In this document: piece by piece, positions 1 to 4,821 of the stretch | Layout: each line of letters begins with the position of its first letter | How positions within the stretch are numbered: the first letter of the stretch is position 1 | DNA from: an uncultured Centipeda sp. | GTDB lineage: Bacteria > Bacillota > Negativicutes > Selenomonadales > Selenomonadaceae | Reading direction: 5' to 3' | Length of the DNA stretch: 6,132 bases | Assembly (NCBI GenBank): GCA_937925565.1 | Contig: CALALM010000052.1 | Span: 1-6,132 of the forward strand | The notes under the pieces: generated by a model | The model's input: only the letters and a program-made list of their open reading frames with translations | Told to the model about the DNA's origin: nothing | Database searches by the model: none | Program-made: the position numbers and the translations under genes

Positions 1-109
1 TATTCCCGGGTGGGGCGGCATCCGCATCGAGGATACGGTGCTCATTACCACAGACGGCGCGGAGCCGCTGACGCACGCACCAAAAGAATTTATTGAAATC
101 TGCATATAA
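1..109 (+). CDS. pepP: Xaa-Pro aminopeptidase (M24 family), C-terminal end only
   Basis: Only the last 35 codons and the TAA stop (107-109) lie in the window; the gene begins upstream and the reading frame starts at base 2. The peptide carries [15 protein letters not shown] followed by a short tail ([13 protein letters not shown]). This is the characteristic end of the pita-bread M24B aminopeptidases, which remove an N-terminal residue preceding proline. The glutamate in RIED corresponds to the last of the five metal-binding ligands in this family (Glu406 in E. coli PepP, from memory). Placement directly before efp is the common Firmicute order (yqhT-efp in B. subtilis). The efp promoter lies over its final codons, so efp need not depend on pepP transcription. 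The family assignment rests on a short fragment, but motif and context agree. Confidence 0.85.
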   Translation, partial: IPGWGGIRIEDTVLITTDGAEPLTHAPKEFIEICI

Positions 110-121
110 AACCGTTATAAT
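93..121 (+). promoter_or_regulatory. sigma-A-type promoter for efp
   Basis: A TTGAAA -35 box (93-98) and a perfect TATAAT -10 box (116-121) are separated by exactly 17 bases. This is close to the housekeeping consensus. The -35 box lies inside the last codons of pepP and the -10 lies just after its stop. Transcription would start near 128, giving a leader of about 30 bases before the efp ATG. No operator-like repeat was seen around it. The assignment is from sequence alone, but it is the best promoter match noticed in the window. Confidence 0.85.
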
Positions 122-143
122 ATGCAAAGATAATGTATTGTAT

Positions 144-148
144 GGAGG
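144..148 (+). promoter_or_regulatory. ribosome binding site of efp
   Basis: GGAGG lies 10 bases before the ATG at 159. It decides the efp start: the same open frame runs upstream to a TTG at 93, but that TTG is part of the -35 promoter box and would add 22 residues not found in EF-P proteins. The nearby ATG at 154 is in another frame and meets a stop after one further codon. Confidence 0.8.
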
Positions 149-158
149 AACGAATGAT

Positions 159-716
159 ATGATTAACAGCACCGATTTCCGCACCGGCCTTACCATTGAA
201 TACGATGGGGGCGTCTGGCAGATTGTCGATTTCCAGCACGTGAAGCCGGGGAAGGGTGCTGCGTTCGTCCGTACAAAGATCAAGAACGTCGAGACCGGCG
301 CCGTAATCGAGCGTACGTTCAACCCAAACGAGAAGATGCCCGCAGCGCATCTTGAGACGCACACGATGCAGTATCTCTATGAGGCGGACGGCGTCTATAC
401 GTTCATGAACACGGAGACATACGAGCAGTCCGAGCTGACACGAGATCAGCTCGGCGATGCGCTGAACTACCTTATGGAGAACATGGAGGTGGCGATGCAG
501 CAGTTCAAGGGGCGGATCATCGGCATTCAGCTCCCGAACTCCGTCAGCCTCAAGGTCGTCGAGTGTGAGCCGAGTGTCAAGGGCAATACGGCGACGGGCG
601 CGACGAAGATGGCAAAGGTTGAGACCGGCTACGAGGTTCGCGTGCCGCTCTTCATCAATGAGGGCGATGTGCTCCGCATTGATACGCGCACGGGCAACTA
701 CATCGAGCGCGGTTAA
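159..716 (+). CDS. efp: translation elongation factor P
   Basis: This 185-residue protein has the normal EF-P length. EF-P binds between the ribosomal P and E sites and helps form peptide bonds at polyproline stretches. The N-terminal KOW-like domain contains HVKPGKGAAFVR (residues 27-38). Lys32 is at the loop tip, where EF-P is post-translationally modified, and it matches the Lys32 position of B. subtilis EF-P. Because the tip residue is lysine, the EarP arginine-rhamnosylation route is excluded; which lysine modification is used cannot be told here. The OB-fold central domain and the C-terminal domain ending GDVLRIDTRTGNYIERG are intact. The ATG start is set by GGAGG at 144-148 and family length. 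The gene has its own promoter and sits 40 bases before the Asp23 gene with no convincing terminator between, so co-transcription is likely. Confidence 0.97.
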   Translation: MINSTDFRTGLTIEYDGGVWQIVDFQHVKPGKGAAFVRTKIKNVETGAVIERTFNPNEKMPAAHLETHTMQYLYEADGVYTFMNTETYEQSELTRDQLGDALNYLMENMEVAMQQFKGRIIGIQLPNSVSLKVVECEPSVKGNTATGATKMAKVETGYEVRVPLFINEGDVLRIDTRTGNYIERG

Positions 717-743
717 GCACAATTTAGGATTTTTCCTGTGAAT

Positions 744-748
744 GGAGG
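744..748 (+). promoter_or_regulatory. ribosome binding site deciding the Asp23 gene start
   Basis: GGAGG is placed 8 bases before the ATG at 757. Two other in-frame ATGs, at 742 and 751, overlap the site or lie only 2 bases beyond it, so they are poor starts. The site therefore favours 757. Confidence 0.75.
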
Positions 749-756
749 ATATGGAA

Positions 757-1158
757 ATGGACAACGAGAAGAACGCAGTAAAAAAGGAAAACGGGCTGGG
801 CACGATCCGCGTCGCGGATGAGGTCGTCAGCATCATCGCGGGTCTTGCGACGACGGAGGTCGAGGGAATTGCGGGGATGAGTGGCGGCATTGCCGGCGGC
901 ATCGCTGAGATCCTTGGCCGCAAGAATTTCTCGAAGGGTGTCAAGGTCGAGGTGGGCGAGAAGGAGGCTGCCGTCGATCTCTATATTATCGTGAAGTACG
1001 GTATCCGCATTCCGGAAGTGGCGCTTGCCGCGCAGGAGAATGTCAAGCGTGCGATTGAAACGATGACCGGTCTCACAGTGGTTGAGGTGAATGTGCACGT
1101 GCAGGGCGTCGGCTTCCCCGAGGAGGAACCGAAGGGTGAGGAAGCGCGTGTACGCTAA
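757..1158 (+). CDS. Asp23/Gls24 family envelope stress protein (DUF322)
   Basis: This 133-residue acidic soluble protein has no signal peptide or membrane segment. It shows the Asp23/Gls24 layout: a first strand and helix (GTIRVADEVVSIIAGLA, residues 15-31), VEGIAGMSGG (35-44), a two-strand core (GVKVEVGEKEAAVDLYIIVKYG, within 61-82), a long helix (PEVALAAQENVKRAIETMTG, 86-105) and a final VVEVNVHVQGV strand. In Staphylococcus aureus, Asp23 is an abundant protein held at the membrane by AmaP, and its loss induces cell-wall stress genes. Here the amaP and DUF2273 genes follow directly, supporting the same complex. It occupies the slot of B. subtilis yqhY, just upstream of nusB. The tail from residue 121 is charged and probably disordered. 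Start 757 is chosen by the ribosome binding site; 742 would add five residues. Family assignment is firm; the physiological role is inferred from homologs. Confidence 0.92.
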   Translation: MDNEKNAVKKENGLGTIRVADEVVSIIAGLATTEVEGIAGMSGGIAGGIAEILGRKNFSKGVKVEVGEKEAAVDLYIIVKYGIRIPEVALAAQENVKRAIETMTGLTVVEVNVHVQGVGFPEEEPKGEEARVR

Positions 1159-1179
1159 AGAGGAGCGAGGGGCTAAGCG

Positions 1180-1758
1180 ATGGGAATCTTAAATCGTCTG
1201 CTGCTCCTGCCCTATGCGTTGTGCACGATGGCACTTGCCATTGTTGTGGCCGCCGTGGCTCTGCGGATTATACCCGAGAACATCTGGCTGAATGAACTGC
1301 GCTATGCCCTTTCCCGTCAGGAACTGCTGGCAGTGTGCGGCGTATTCTTTTTGGTCAGCCTCAAGCTGTTCTTTGCGGTATTTTCCAGAACATCGAGCTC
1401 TGCGCGGACGCATGGCGAGTTCATGGTCGTCAACACCCCGGCAGGTGCCGTGCAGGTAGCGCTGTCTGCCGTACGCGGCATCGTTGAGCGTGAGGTCCTT
1501 TCCATGCAGGGGGTTCGGACGGCGTCTGCCGTGATCTCTGTGCAGGACGCACCGAAGGACTCCGTGGAAACGCCCATGCAGGTGGAGCTCAAGATCACGC
1601 TCGCGGATCATATAAGTCTGACTGCGATCTCGGAGGAGTTGACGCAGCGTGTGCGCCAAAATCTCCACGATGTGCTCGGTCTTGTGGATGTCCCCGTAAT
1701 GCTCCGCGTAACGGAGATAGCGAATGCCGCTGGCGGCGCCAAGCGCTCAATATCTTAG
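1180..1758 (+). CDS. amaP: alkaline shock response membrane anchor protein AmaP
   Basis: This 192-residue protein begins with a hydrophobic hairpin: one membrane segment at about residues 6-31 and a second at about 48-69, with a short polar turn (PENIWLNELRYALSRQE) between. The remaining 120 residues are soluble and probably cytoplasmic. AmaP proteins recruit Asp23 to the membrane, and the neighbouring genes on both sides fit that role. The soluble part (about 80-180) has the same order of strands and helices as Asp23: a helix after a short strand, a GVRTASAVISV strand, an MQVELKITL strand, an amphipathic helix, then VPVMLRVTEI. It therefore looks like an Asp23-like domain fused to a membrane hairpin. 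GAGGGG at 1167-1172 lies 7 bases before the ATG. The gap from the Asp23 gene is 21 bases, indicating one transcript. Identification rests on topology and context more than on sharp motifs. Confidence 0.85.
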   Translation: MGILNRLLLLPYALCTMALAIVVAAVALRIIPENIWLNELRYALSRQELLAVCGVFFLVSLKLFFAVFSRTSSSARTHGEFMVVNTPAGAVQVALSAVRGIVEREVLSMQGVRTASAVISVQDAPKDSVETPMQVELKITLADHISLTAISEELTQRVRQNLHDVLGLVDVPVMLRVTEIANAAGGAKRSIS

Positions 1759-1770
1759 TGGGGGAGCGGT

Positions 1771-2016
1771 ATGAAAGAAAATCTTCTGCGCGTCCTCCAA
1801 GAGCAGTGGGAGAATCATCGCGGGCGGACGGCAGGTCTGCTGCTCGGGGCGTTGTTCGGCATATTCGTCCTGCTCTTTGGCTTTTGGAGCATGGTGTTTA
1901 TCATCCTCTGTGCAGGCATCGGTATGTATATCGGTTTGCGCGTGGAGCGCGTTGGCAGTTGGTCGGAACTGATTGATACATCAGCCTTGAGCCGATTCTT
2001 TCGGAGGATGCCATGA
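1771..2016 (+). CDS. DUF2273 family small membrane protein
   Basis: This 81-residue protein has an amphipathic N-terminus (MKENLLRVLQEQWENHRGR), two closely spaced membrane segments (about residues 20-38 and 40-57, rich in Gly, Leu, Phe and Ile) and a polar C-terminus ending SRFFRRMP. Proteins of this size and layout, typically with an N-terminal W..HRG motif before the helices, belong to DUF2273. They are usually encoded next to Asp23 and AmaP genes, as here. No enzymatic residues are visible; a structural or anchoring role in the Asp23 membrane complex is inferred from neighbours only. GGGGAG at 1761-1766 lies 4 bases before the ATG, and the gene begins 12 bases after amaP. Its stop overlaps the nusB start (ATGA, 2013-2016), so the two are probably translationally coupled. 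Confidence 0.85.
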   Translation: MKENLLRVLQEQWENHRGRTAGLLLGALFGIFVLLFGFWSMVFIILCAGIGMYIGLRVERVGSWSELIDTSALSRFFRRMP

Positions 2017-2423
2017 GTCGAAGGCATGCGCGGGAAGCCGCGCTTCTGACTCTGTTTCAGTTGGAGTTCGGTGAAGGTGGGGCTTCGGCGGAGCGCGCGA
2101 GTGATCTTGCGATCGATGAGGTCGAGGGGATCAAGGAGAATGATCTGTCCTATGCACATGCGCTTGTTCATGGGACGTGTGCACATCTCGCGGAGATTGA
2201 TGAGGAGATTGCGCGTCTCGCGAAGGAGTGGAAACTCCATCGCATGGCTGCCGTGGATCGAAATCTCATTCGCATGGCGTACTACGAGATGCGATATCAG
2301 GAGGAGCGCATTGATCCGCCTATTGCCATCAATGAGGCGGTCGAGCTTGCAAAAAAATACGGCTCGGATGAAGCGAGCCGCTATGTAAACGGGATCCTTG
2401 CTGCAATGCAAAAGTCTGTTTGA
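2013..2423 (+). CDS. nusB: transcription antitermination factor NusB
   Basis: This 136-residue, all-helical protein is full length for NusB. With NusE (ribosomal protein S10), NusB binds boxA RNA in rRNA leaders and helps RNA polymerase resist premature termination. The N-terminal SRRHAREAALLTLFQLEF is the RNA-binding helix signature of the family. The C-terminal part carries the conserved AVDRNLIRMAYYEM, PIAINEAVELAKKYG and SRYVNGILAAM blocks (about residues 80-132). GGAGG at 2003-2007 is 5 bases before the ATG, and the start overlaps the stop of the DUF2273 gene by 4 bases. A strong terminator-like hairpin follows the stop by only 16 bases, suggesting that nusB is the last gene of the efp-led transcript. 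It contains an unusual A7 run followed by a 7-bp inverted repeat at 2351-2380, described in the findings. Confidence 0.97.
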   Translation: MSRRHAREAALLTLFQLEFGEGGASAERASDLAIDEVEGIKENDLSYAHALVHGTCAHLAEIDEEIARLAKEWKLHRMAAVDRNLIRMAYYEMRYQEERIDPPIAINEAVELAKKYGSDEASRYVNGILAAMQKSV

Positions 2424-2439
2424 GCAATCAATGATAAAG

Positions 2440-2483
2440 AAAGAATCCGTTGCGCGAGAGTTTCGTGCAATGGTTCTTTTTTT
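2440..2483 (+). terminator. intrinsic (Rho-independent) terminator or attenuator between nusB and xseA
   Basis: The 5' arm (2440-2457) pairs with the 3' arm (2463-2479). I count 17 pairs, with one bulged T at 2446, two G-U wobbles (2449/2471 and 2454/2466) and a five-base GAGTT loop. The 3' side runs into seven consecutive T residues (2477-2483). This is the classic layout of an intrinsic terminator on the + strand. It begins 16 bases after the nusB stop and ends 8 bases before the xseA ribosome binding site. That leaves little room for a separate promoter, so partial read-through or regulated antitermination into xseA is possible. Pairing was worked out by hand; folding energy was not computed. 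Confidence 0.82.
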
Positions 2484-2491
2484 ATCAATGT

Positions 2492-2498
2492 GGAAAGG
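2492..2498 (+). promoter_or_regulatory. ribosome binding site deciding the xseA start
   Basis: GGAAAGG lies 6 bases before the ATG at 2505. An in-frame GTG at 2490 would start before this site and has only the terminator T tract upstream, so 2505 is the better start. Confidence 0.7.
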
Positions 2499-2504
2499 CA
2501 TTTT

Positions 2505-3710
2505 ATGACCGTTCACTCTGTCAGCGATGTGACACGCTATATCAAGGGGCTGTTCGAGGGCGAGGCGATCCTCGCGGATATTCTCATACGCGGCGAAGTT
2601 TCCAATTTCAAACGCTACCCTTCGGGGCACTGCTATTTTACGCTTAAGGACGCGGGCGCGAGCATGAAATGCGTCATGTTCAACGGATACGCACGCAATC
2701 TTCGCTTTACCCCGGAGAATGGGATGCAGGTTATCACAGGCGGCAGCGTGTCCGTATATGAGCGCGATGGTGCCTATCAGCTCTACGTGAATTCGATGAC
2801 GCCGGAGGGGGCGGGGGCACTTGCTCTTGCCTTCGAGCAGATCAAGGAGAAGCTGTATGCCGAGGGGCTTTTTGACGAAGTACATAAGCAGCCTCTTCCT
2901 CGCTTCCCGCGCCGACTCGGGATCGTCACCTCGTCTGCCGGCGCTGTGCTGCGCGATATCCACAATGTAGCGAAGCGGCGCTGGCCGAGCGTCCAGCTGA
3001 TCCTCCATCCTGTCCTCGTGCAGGGGGCGGAGGCGGCGGGACAGATCGCGGCGGCGATTCGGTTCTTCAATGAGAAATATCCCGTGGATGTGCTCATCGT
3101 GGGACGCGGCGGCGGCTCGGCTGAGGATCTCTGGGCGTTTAACGAGGAGCCGGTTGTGCGCGCGATTTACGACTCGAAGATTCCTGTGATCTCGGCTGTC
3201 GGACATGAGACGGATACGACACTTGCGGACTTTGTCAGCGATCGCCGTGCGGCAACGCCGTCACAGGCGGCAGAGTTTGCCGTACCCGATGCGGCGGAAC
3301 TGCGTCAGTATGCGGCGGGTCTTCTTGTGCGCCTTCATGCGGGGCGCAGACGCCGGATGGAGCAGCGCAGGGAGCAGCTCAAAGCACTTATCGATCGCCC
3401 GTGGCGTCGGAATCCGAAACTCCTGCTCGCATCCGCCATGCAGCGTACCGATCGCACTGTGGAGCGCCTGCATCGTGCAGCGCAGACGGAACGCACGAAC
3501 GCACGGCATCGTCTTGAACTCGTGCTGAAGCGGTTGGAACTTCTGAATCCTGTGCAGATGCTCTATCGTGGATTCAGCGTAGTGGAGAAGGACGGAAAAA
3601 CGATAACGCGATCAAAGGCGCTTGCGGTCGGCGATCATCTGAATATTACATTTGCGGACGGAAAAATATCTGCCGTGGTTGAGGCAAAGGAGAAGCAGCA
3701 TGGCGCGTAA
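2505..3710 (+). CDS. xseA: exodeoxyribonuclease VII large subunit
   Basis: This 401-residue catalytic subunit of exonuclease VII degrades single-stranded DNA from either end to short acid-soluble oligonucleotides and takes part in mismatch and damage repair. The N-terminal OB-fold (about residues 1-100) has VSDVTRYIKGLFEG and IRGEVSNFKRYPSGHCYFTLKD. The nuclease core follows with PRRLGIVTSSAGAVLRDI (about 135-152), VGRGGGSAEDLWAFNEE (199-215) and PVISAVGHETDTTLADF (227-243), all conserved and intact. Residues about 265-345 are charged and Arg-rich, predicted to form the long coiled-coil to which XseB binds. The C-terminus has the family block NPVQMLYRGFSVV (348-360). It overlaps xseB by 11 bases, as expected for subunits made together. 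It lies after a terminator-like hairpin, so its transcription is uncertain. Identification is secure. Confidence 0.97.
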   Translation: MTVHSVSDVTRYIKGLFEGEAILADILIRGEVSNFKRYPSGHCYFTLKDAGASMKCVMFNGYARNLRFTPENGMQVITGGSVSVYERDGAYQLYVNSMTPEGAGALALAFEQIKEKLYAEGLFDEVHKQPLPRFPRRLGIVTSSAGAVLRDIHNVAKRRWPSVQLILHPVLVQGAEAAGQIAAAIRFFNEKYPVDVLIVGRGGGSAEDLWAFNEEPVVRAIYDSKIPVISAVGHETDTTLADFVSDRRAATPSQAAEFAVPDAAELRQYAAGLLVRLHAGRRRRMEQRREQLKALIDRPWRRNPKLLLASAMQRTDRTVERLHRAAQTERTNARHRLELVLKRLELLNPVQMLYRGFSVVEKDGKTITRSKALAVGDHLNITFADGKISAVVEAKEKQHGA

Positions 3711-3936
3711 GAAAGAGATGGCGTTCGAGGAGGCACTTGGTGCATTGGAGCAGATCGTCGCGGAGATCGAGACGGGCGAACTCTCGCTCGCGGATCTCAT
3801 GGCAAAGTATTCGGAGGGCATCAAGCTGTCCGATGTTTGTATGACCTCTCTTAAACGTGCCGAGGAGACGATGGATCTCTTGGTGAAGGAGACGGCAAAC
3901 GGTGTTTCGGAAGAAAAGCTGCAGATCGGAGGTTGA
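3700..3936 (+). CDS. xseB: exodeoxyribonuclease VII small subunit
   Basis: This 78-residue, all-helical protein is typical in length for XseB, several copies of which coat the coiled-coil of one XseA. The family pattern is clear: MAFEEALGALEQIVAEIETGELSL at the N-terminus (residues 7-30), then the MAKYSEGIKLSDVCMTSLKRAEETMD helix (34-59). The ATG lies inside the end of xseA in another frame, with AAGGAG at 3687-3692 seven bases upstream. An earlier ATG at 3652 in the same frame lies well within xseA and would add sixteen residues unlike XseB, so it is rejected. Only one base separates its stop from the ispA start codon, so the genes are tightly coupled. Confidence 0.95.
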   Translation: MARKKEMAFEEALGALEQIVAEIETGELSLADLMAKYSEGIKLSDVCMTSLKRAEETMDLLVKETANGVSEEKLQIGG

Positions 3937-3937
3937 G

Positions 3938-4813
3938 ATGAAGGAACTCTGGAAGAAACGGCAGGCACTCGTCGAGCGCGCTCTAACGGAGGAGATGGCG
4001 AAGACACCTGTGCTGGACGATACGCTGCGCGCATCGATGGAGTACAGTCTGATGGCGGGCGGGAAGCGTCTGCGCCCCGTCCTCCTGATGGCGGCAGCAG
4101 ATGCCGTCGGTGCGGACGGGACGAAGTTCCTGCCCGTGGCATGTGCGCTCGAGATGATTCATACCTACTCACTCATCCACGATGATCTGCCCGCGATGGA
4201 CAATGACAATCTGCGGCGTGGCAAGCCGACGAACCATGTAAAGTTTAGCGAGGGGATTGCGATTCTTGCGGGTGACGCTCTTCTCACGCTTGCGTTCACG
4301 GTGATCCTGCGGCAGAAGGATGTGCCTGCCGAGGCGCTTCTGCGCGTGGTGGACGAGATCAGCCGTGCGGCAGGCGCCGAGGGCATGGTCGGCGGGCAGG
4401 TGCTCGACCTCGCGGCGGAGAACCGTCAGATTACGATGGAGGAGCTGCGCCGTGTCCATATGGGCAAGACGGGTGCGCTCTTTCATGCGGCGTTGCGCAG
4501 CGGAGCAGTCCTCGCGGGGGCATCGGAGGAGCAGCTCGCGGCGCTCACGGCATATGCCGATCACTTCGGACTTGCGTTCCAGATCACGGACGATATCCTC
4601 GATGTCATCGGCAGCGCCGAGGAGCTTGGCAAGCCCGTCGGCAGTGACGAGAAGAATCACAAGTCGACCTATGTGTCGCTGACCTCGCTCGCGGAGGCAC
4701 AGGAACTGGCGCGCAATACGGTTGAGGAGGCAGTCGCTGCCCTTGACGGATTCGGCACGGAGGCAGACTTCCTGCGTGCGCTTGTGACATATCTTGTGAA
4801 TCGGAAGCAGTAG
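3938..4813 (+). CDS. ispA: farnesyl diphosphate synthase (short-chain E-prenyl diphosphate synthase)
   Basis: This 291-residue all-helical enzyme condenses isopentenyl diphosphate with dimethylallyl and geranyl diphosphate in the cytoplasm, feeding undecaprenyl and quinone synthesis. The substrate-binding GGKRLRP (41-47) is present. The first aspartate-rich motif is DDLPAMD (82-88), with the four-residue insertion of bacterial type II enzymes. The second is DDILD (218-222). Intermediate blocks include EGMVGGQVLDL (148-158), MGKTGALF (175-182) and GLAFQITDD (211-219). Tyr77, five residues before the first motif, is the aromatic residue that usually limits the product to C15, so farnesyl rather than geranylgeranyl diphosphate is favoured. 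GGAGG at 3928-3932 sits 5 bases before the ATG. The next gene begins 8 bases downstream and is tlyA; dxs, which adjoins ispA in some Firmicutes, is not here. Confidence 0.95.
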   Translation: MKELWKKRQALVERALTEEMAKTPVLDDTLRASMEYSLMAGGKRLRPVLLMAAADAVGADGTKFLPVACALEMIHTYSLIHDDLPAMDNDNLRRGKPTNHVKFSEGIAILAGDALLTLAFTVILRQKDVPAEALLRVVDEISRAAGAEGMVGGQVLDLAAENRQITMEELRRVHMGKTGALFHAALRSGAVLAGASEEQLAALTAYADHFGLAFQITDDILDVIGSAEELGKPVGSDEKNHKSTYVSLTSLAEAQELARNTVEEAVAALDGFGTEADFLRALVTYLVNRKQ

Positions 4814-4817
4814 GGGA
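4813..4817 (+). promoter_or_regulatory. ribosome binding site of tlyA
   Basis: GGGGA lies 4 bases before a TTG at 4822 and overlaps the ispA stop codon. It supports the TTG as the real start, because the next in-frame ATG (4852) lies inside the S4 RNA-binding domain and would remove its first helix. Confidence 0.65.
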
Positions 4818-4821
4818 TATC

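Noticed and set aside
718..740. Possible small terminator between efp and the Asp23 gene
   Set aside because: Only AGGA/TCCT pairs around a TTTT loop, with CAC/GTG outside after a five-base bulge, and no T tract follows. It is too weak to call a terminator.
90..944. A 284-codon minus-strand open frame opposite efp and the Asp23 gene
   Set aside because: It runs opposite two conserved genes and across the efp promoter, has no ribosome binding site noticed, and has a low-complexity start (repeated Pro, Met, Ser). It is a shadow of the plus-strand genes.
2490..2504. GTG at 2490 as the xseA start
   Set aside because: It would precede the GGAAAGG ribosome binding site and has only the terminator T tract upstream. 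The ATG at 2505 is correctly spaced and fits the XseA N-terminus.
1815..3206. A 463-codon open frame on the minus strand across the DUF2273 gene, nusB and the first half of xseA
   Set aside because: It spans three well-identified plus-strand genes and the terminator between them. Its product is Arg-, His- and Ile-rich with no recognisable domain. Long antisense frames are common in GC-rich coding DNA with biased third positions.
1597..4700. Recurring CTCGCGGA(T/G) words in several genes, considered as an uptake or recombination signal
   Set aside because: Each copy checked lies in the same reading phase and encodes Leu-Ala-Asp or Leu-Ala-Glu with favoured codons (CTC GCG GAT/GAG). Codon bias explains it, and there is no copy in the intergenic gaps.
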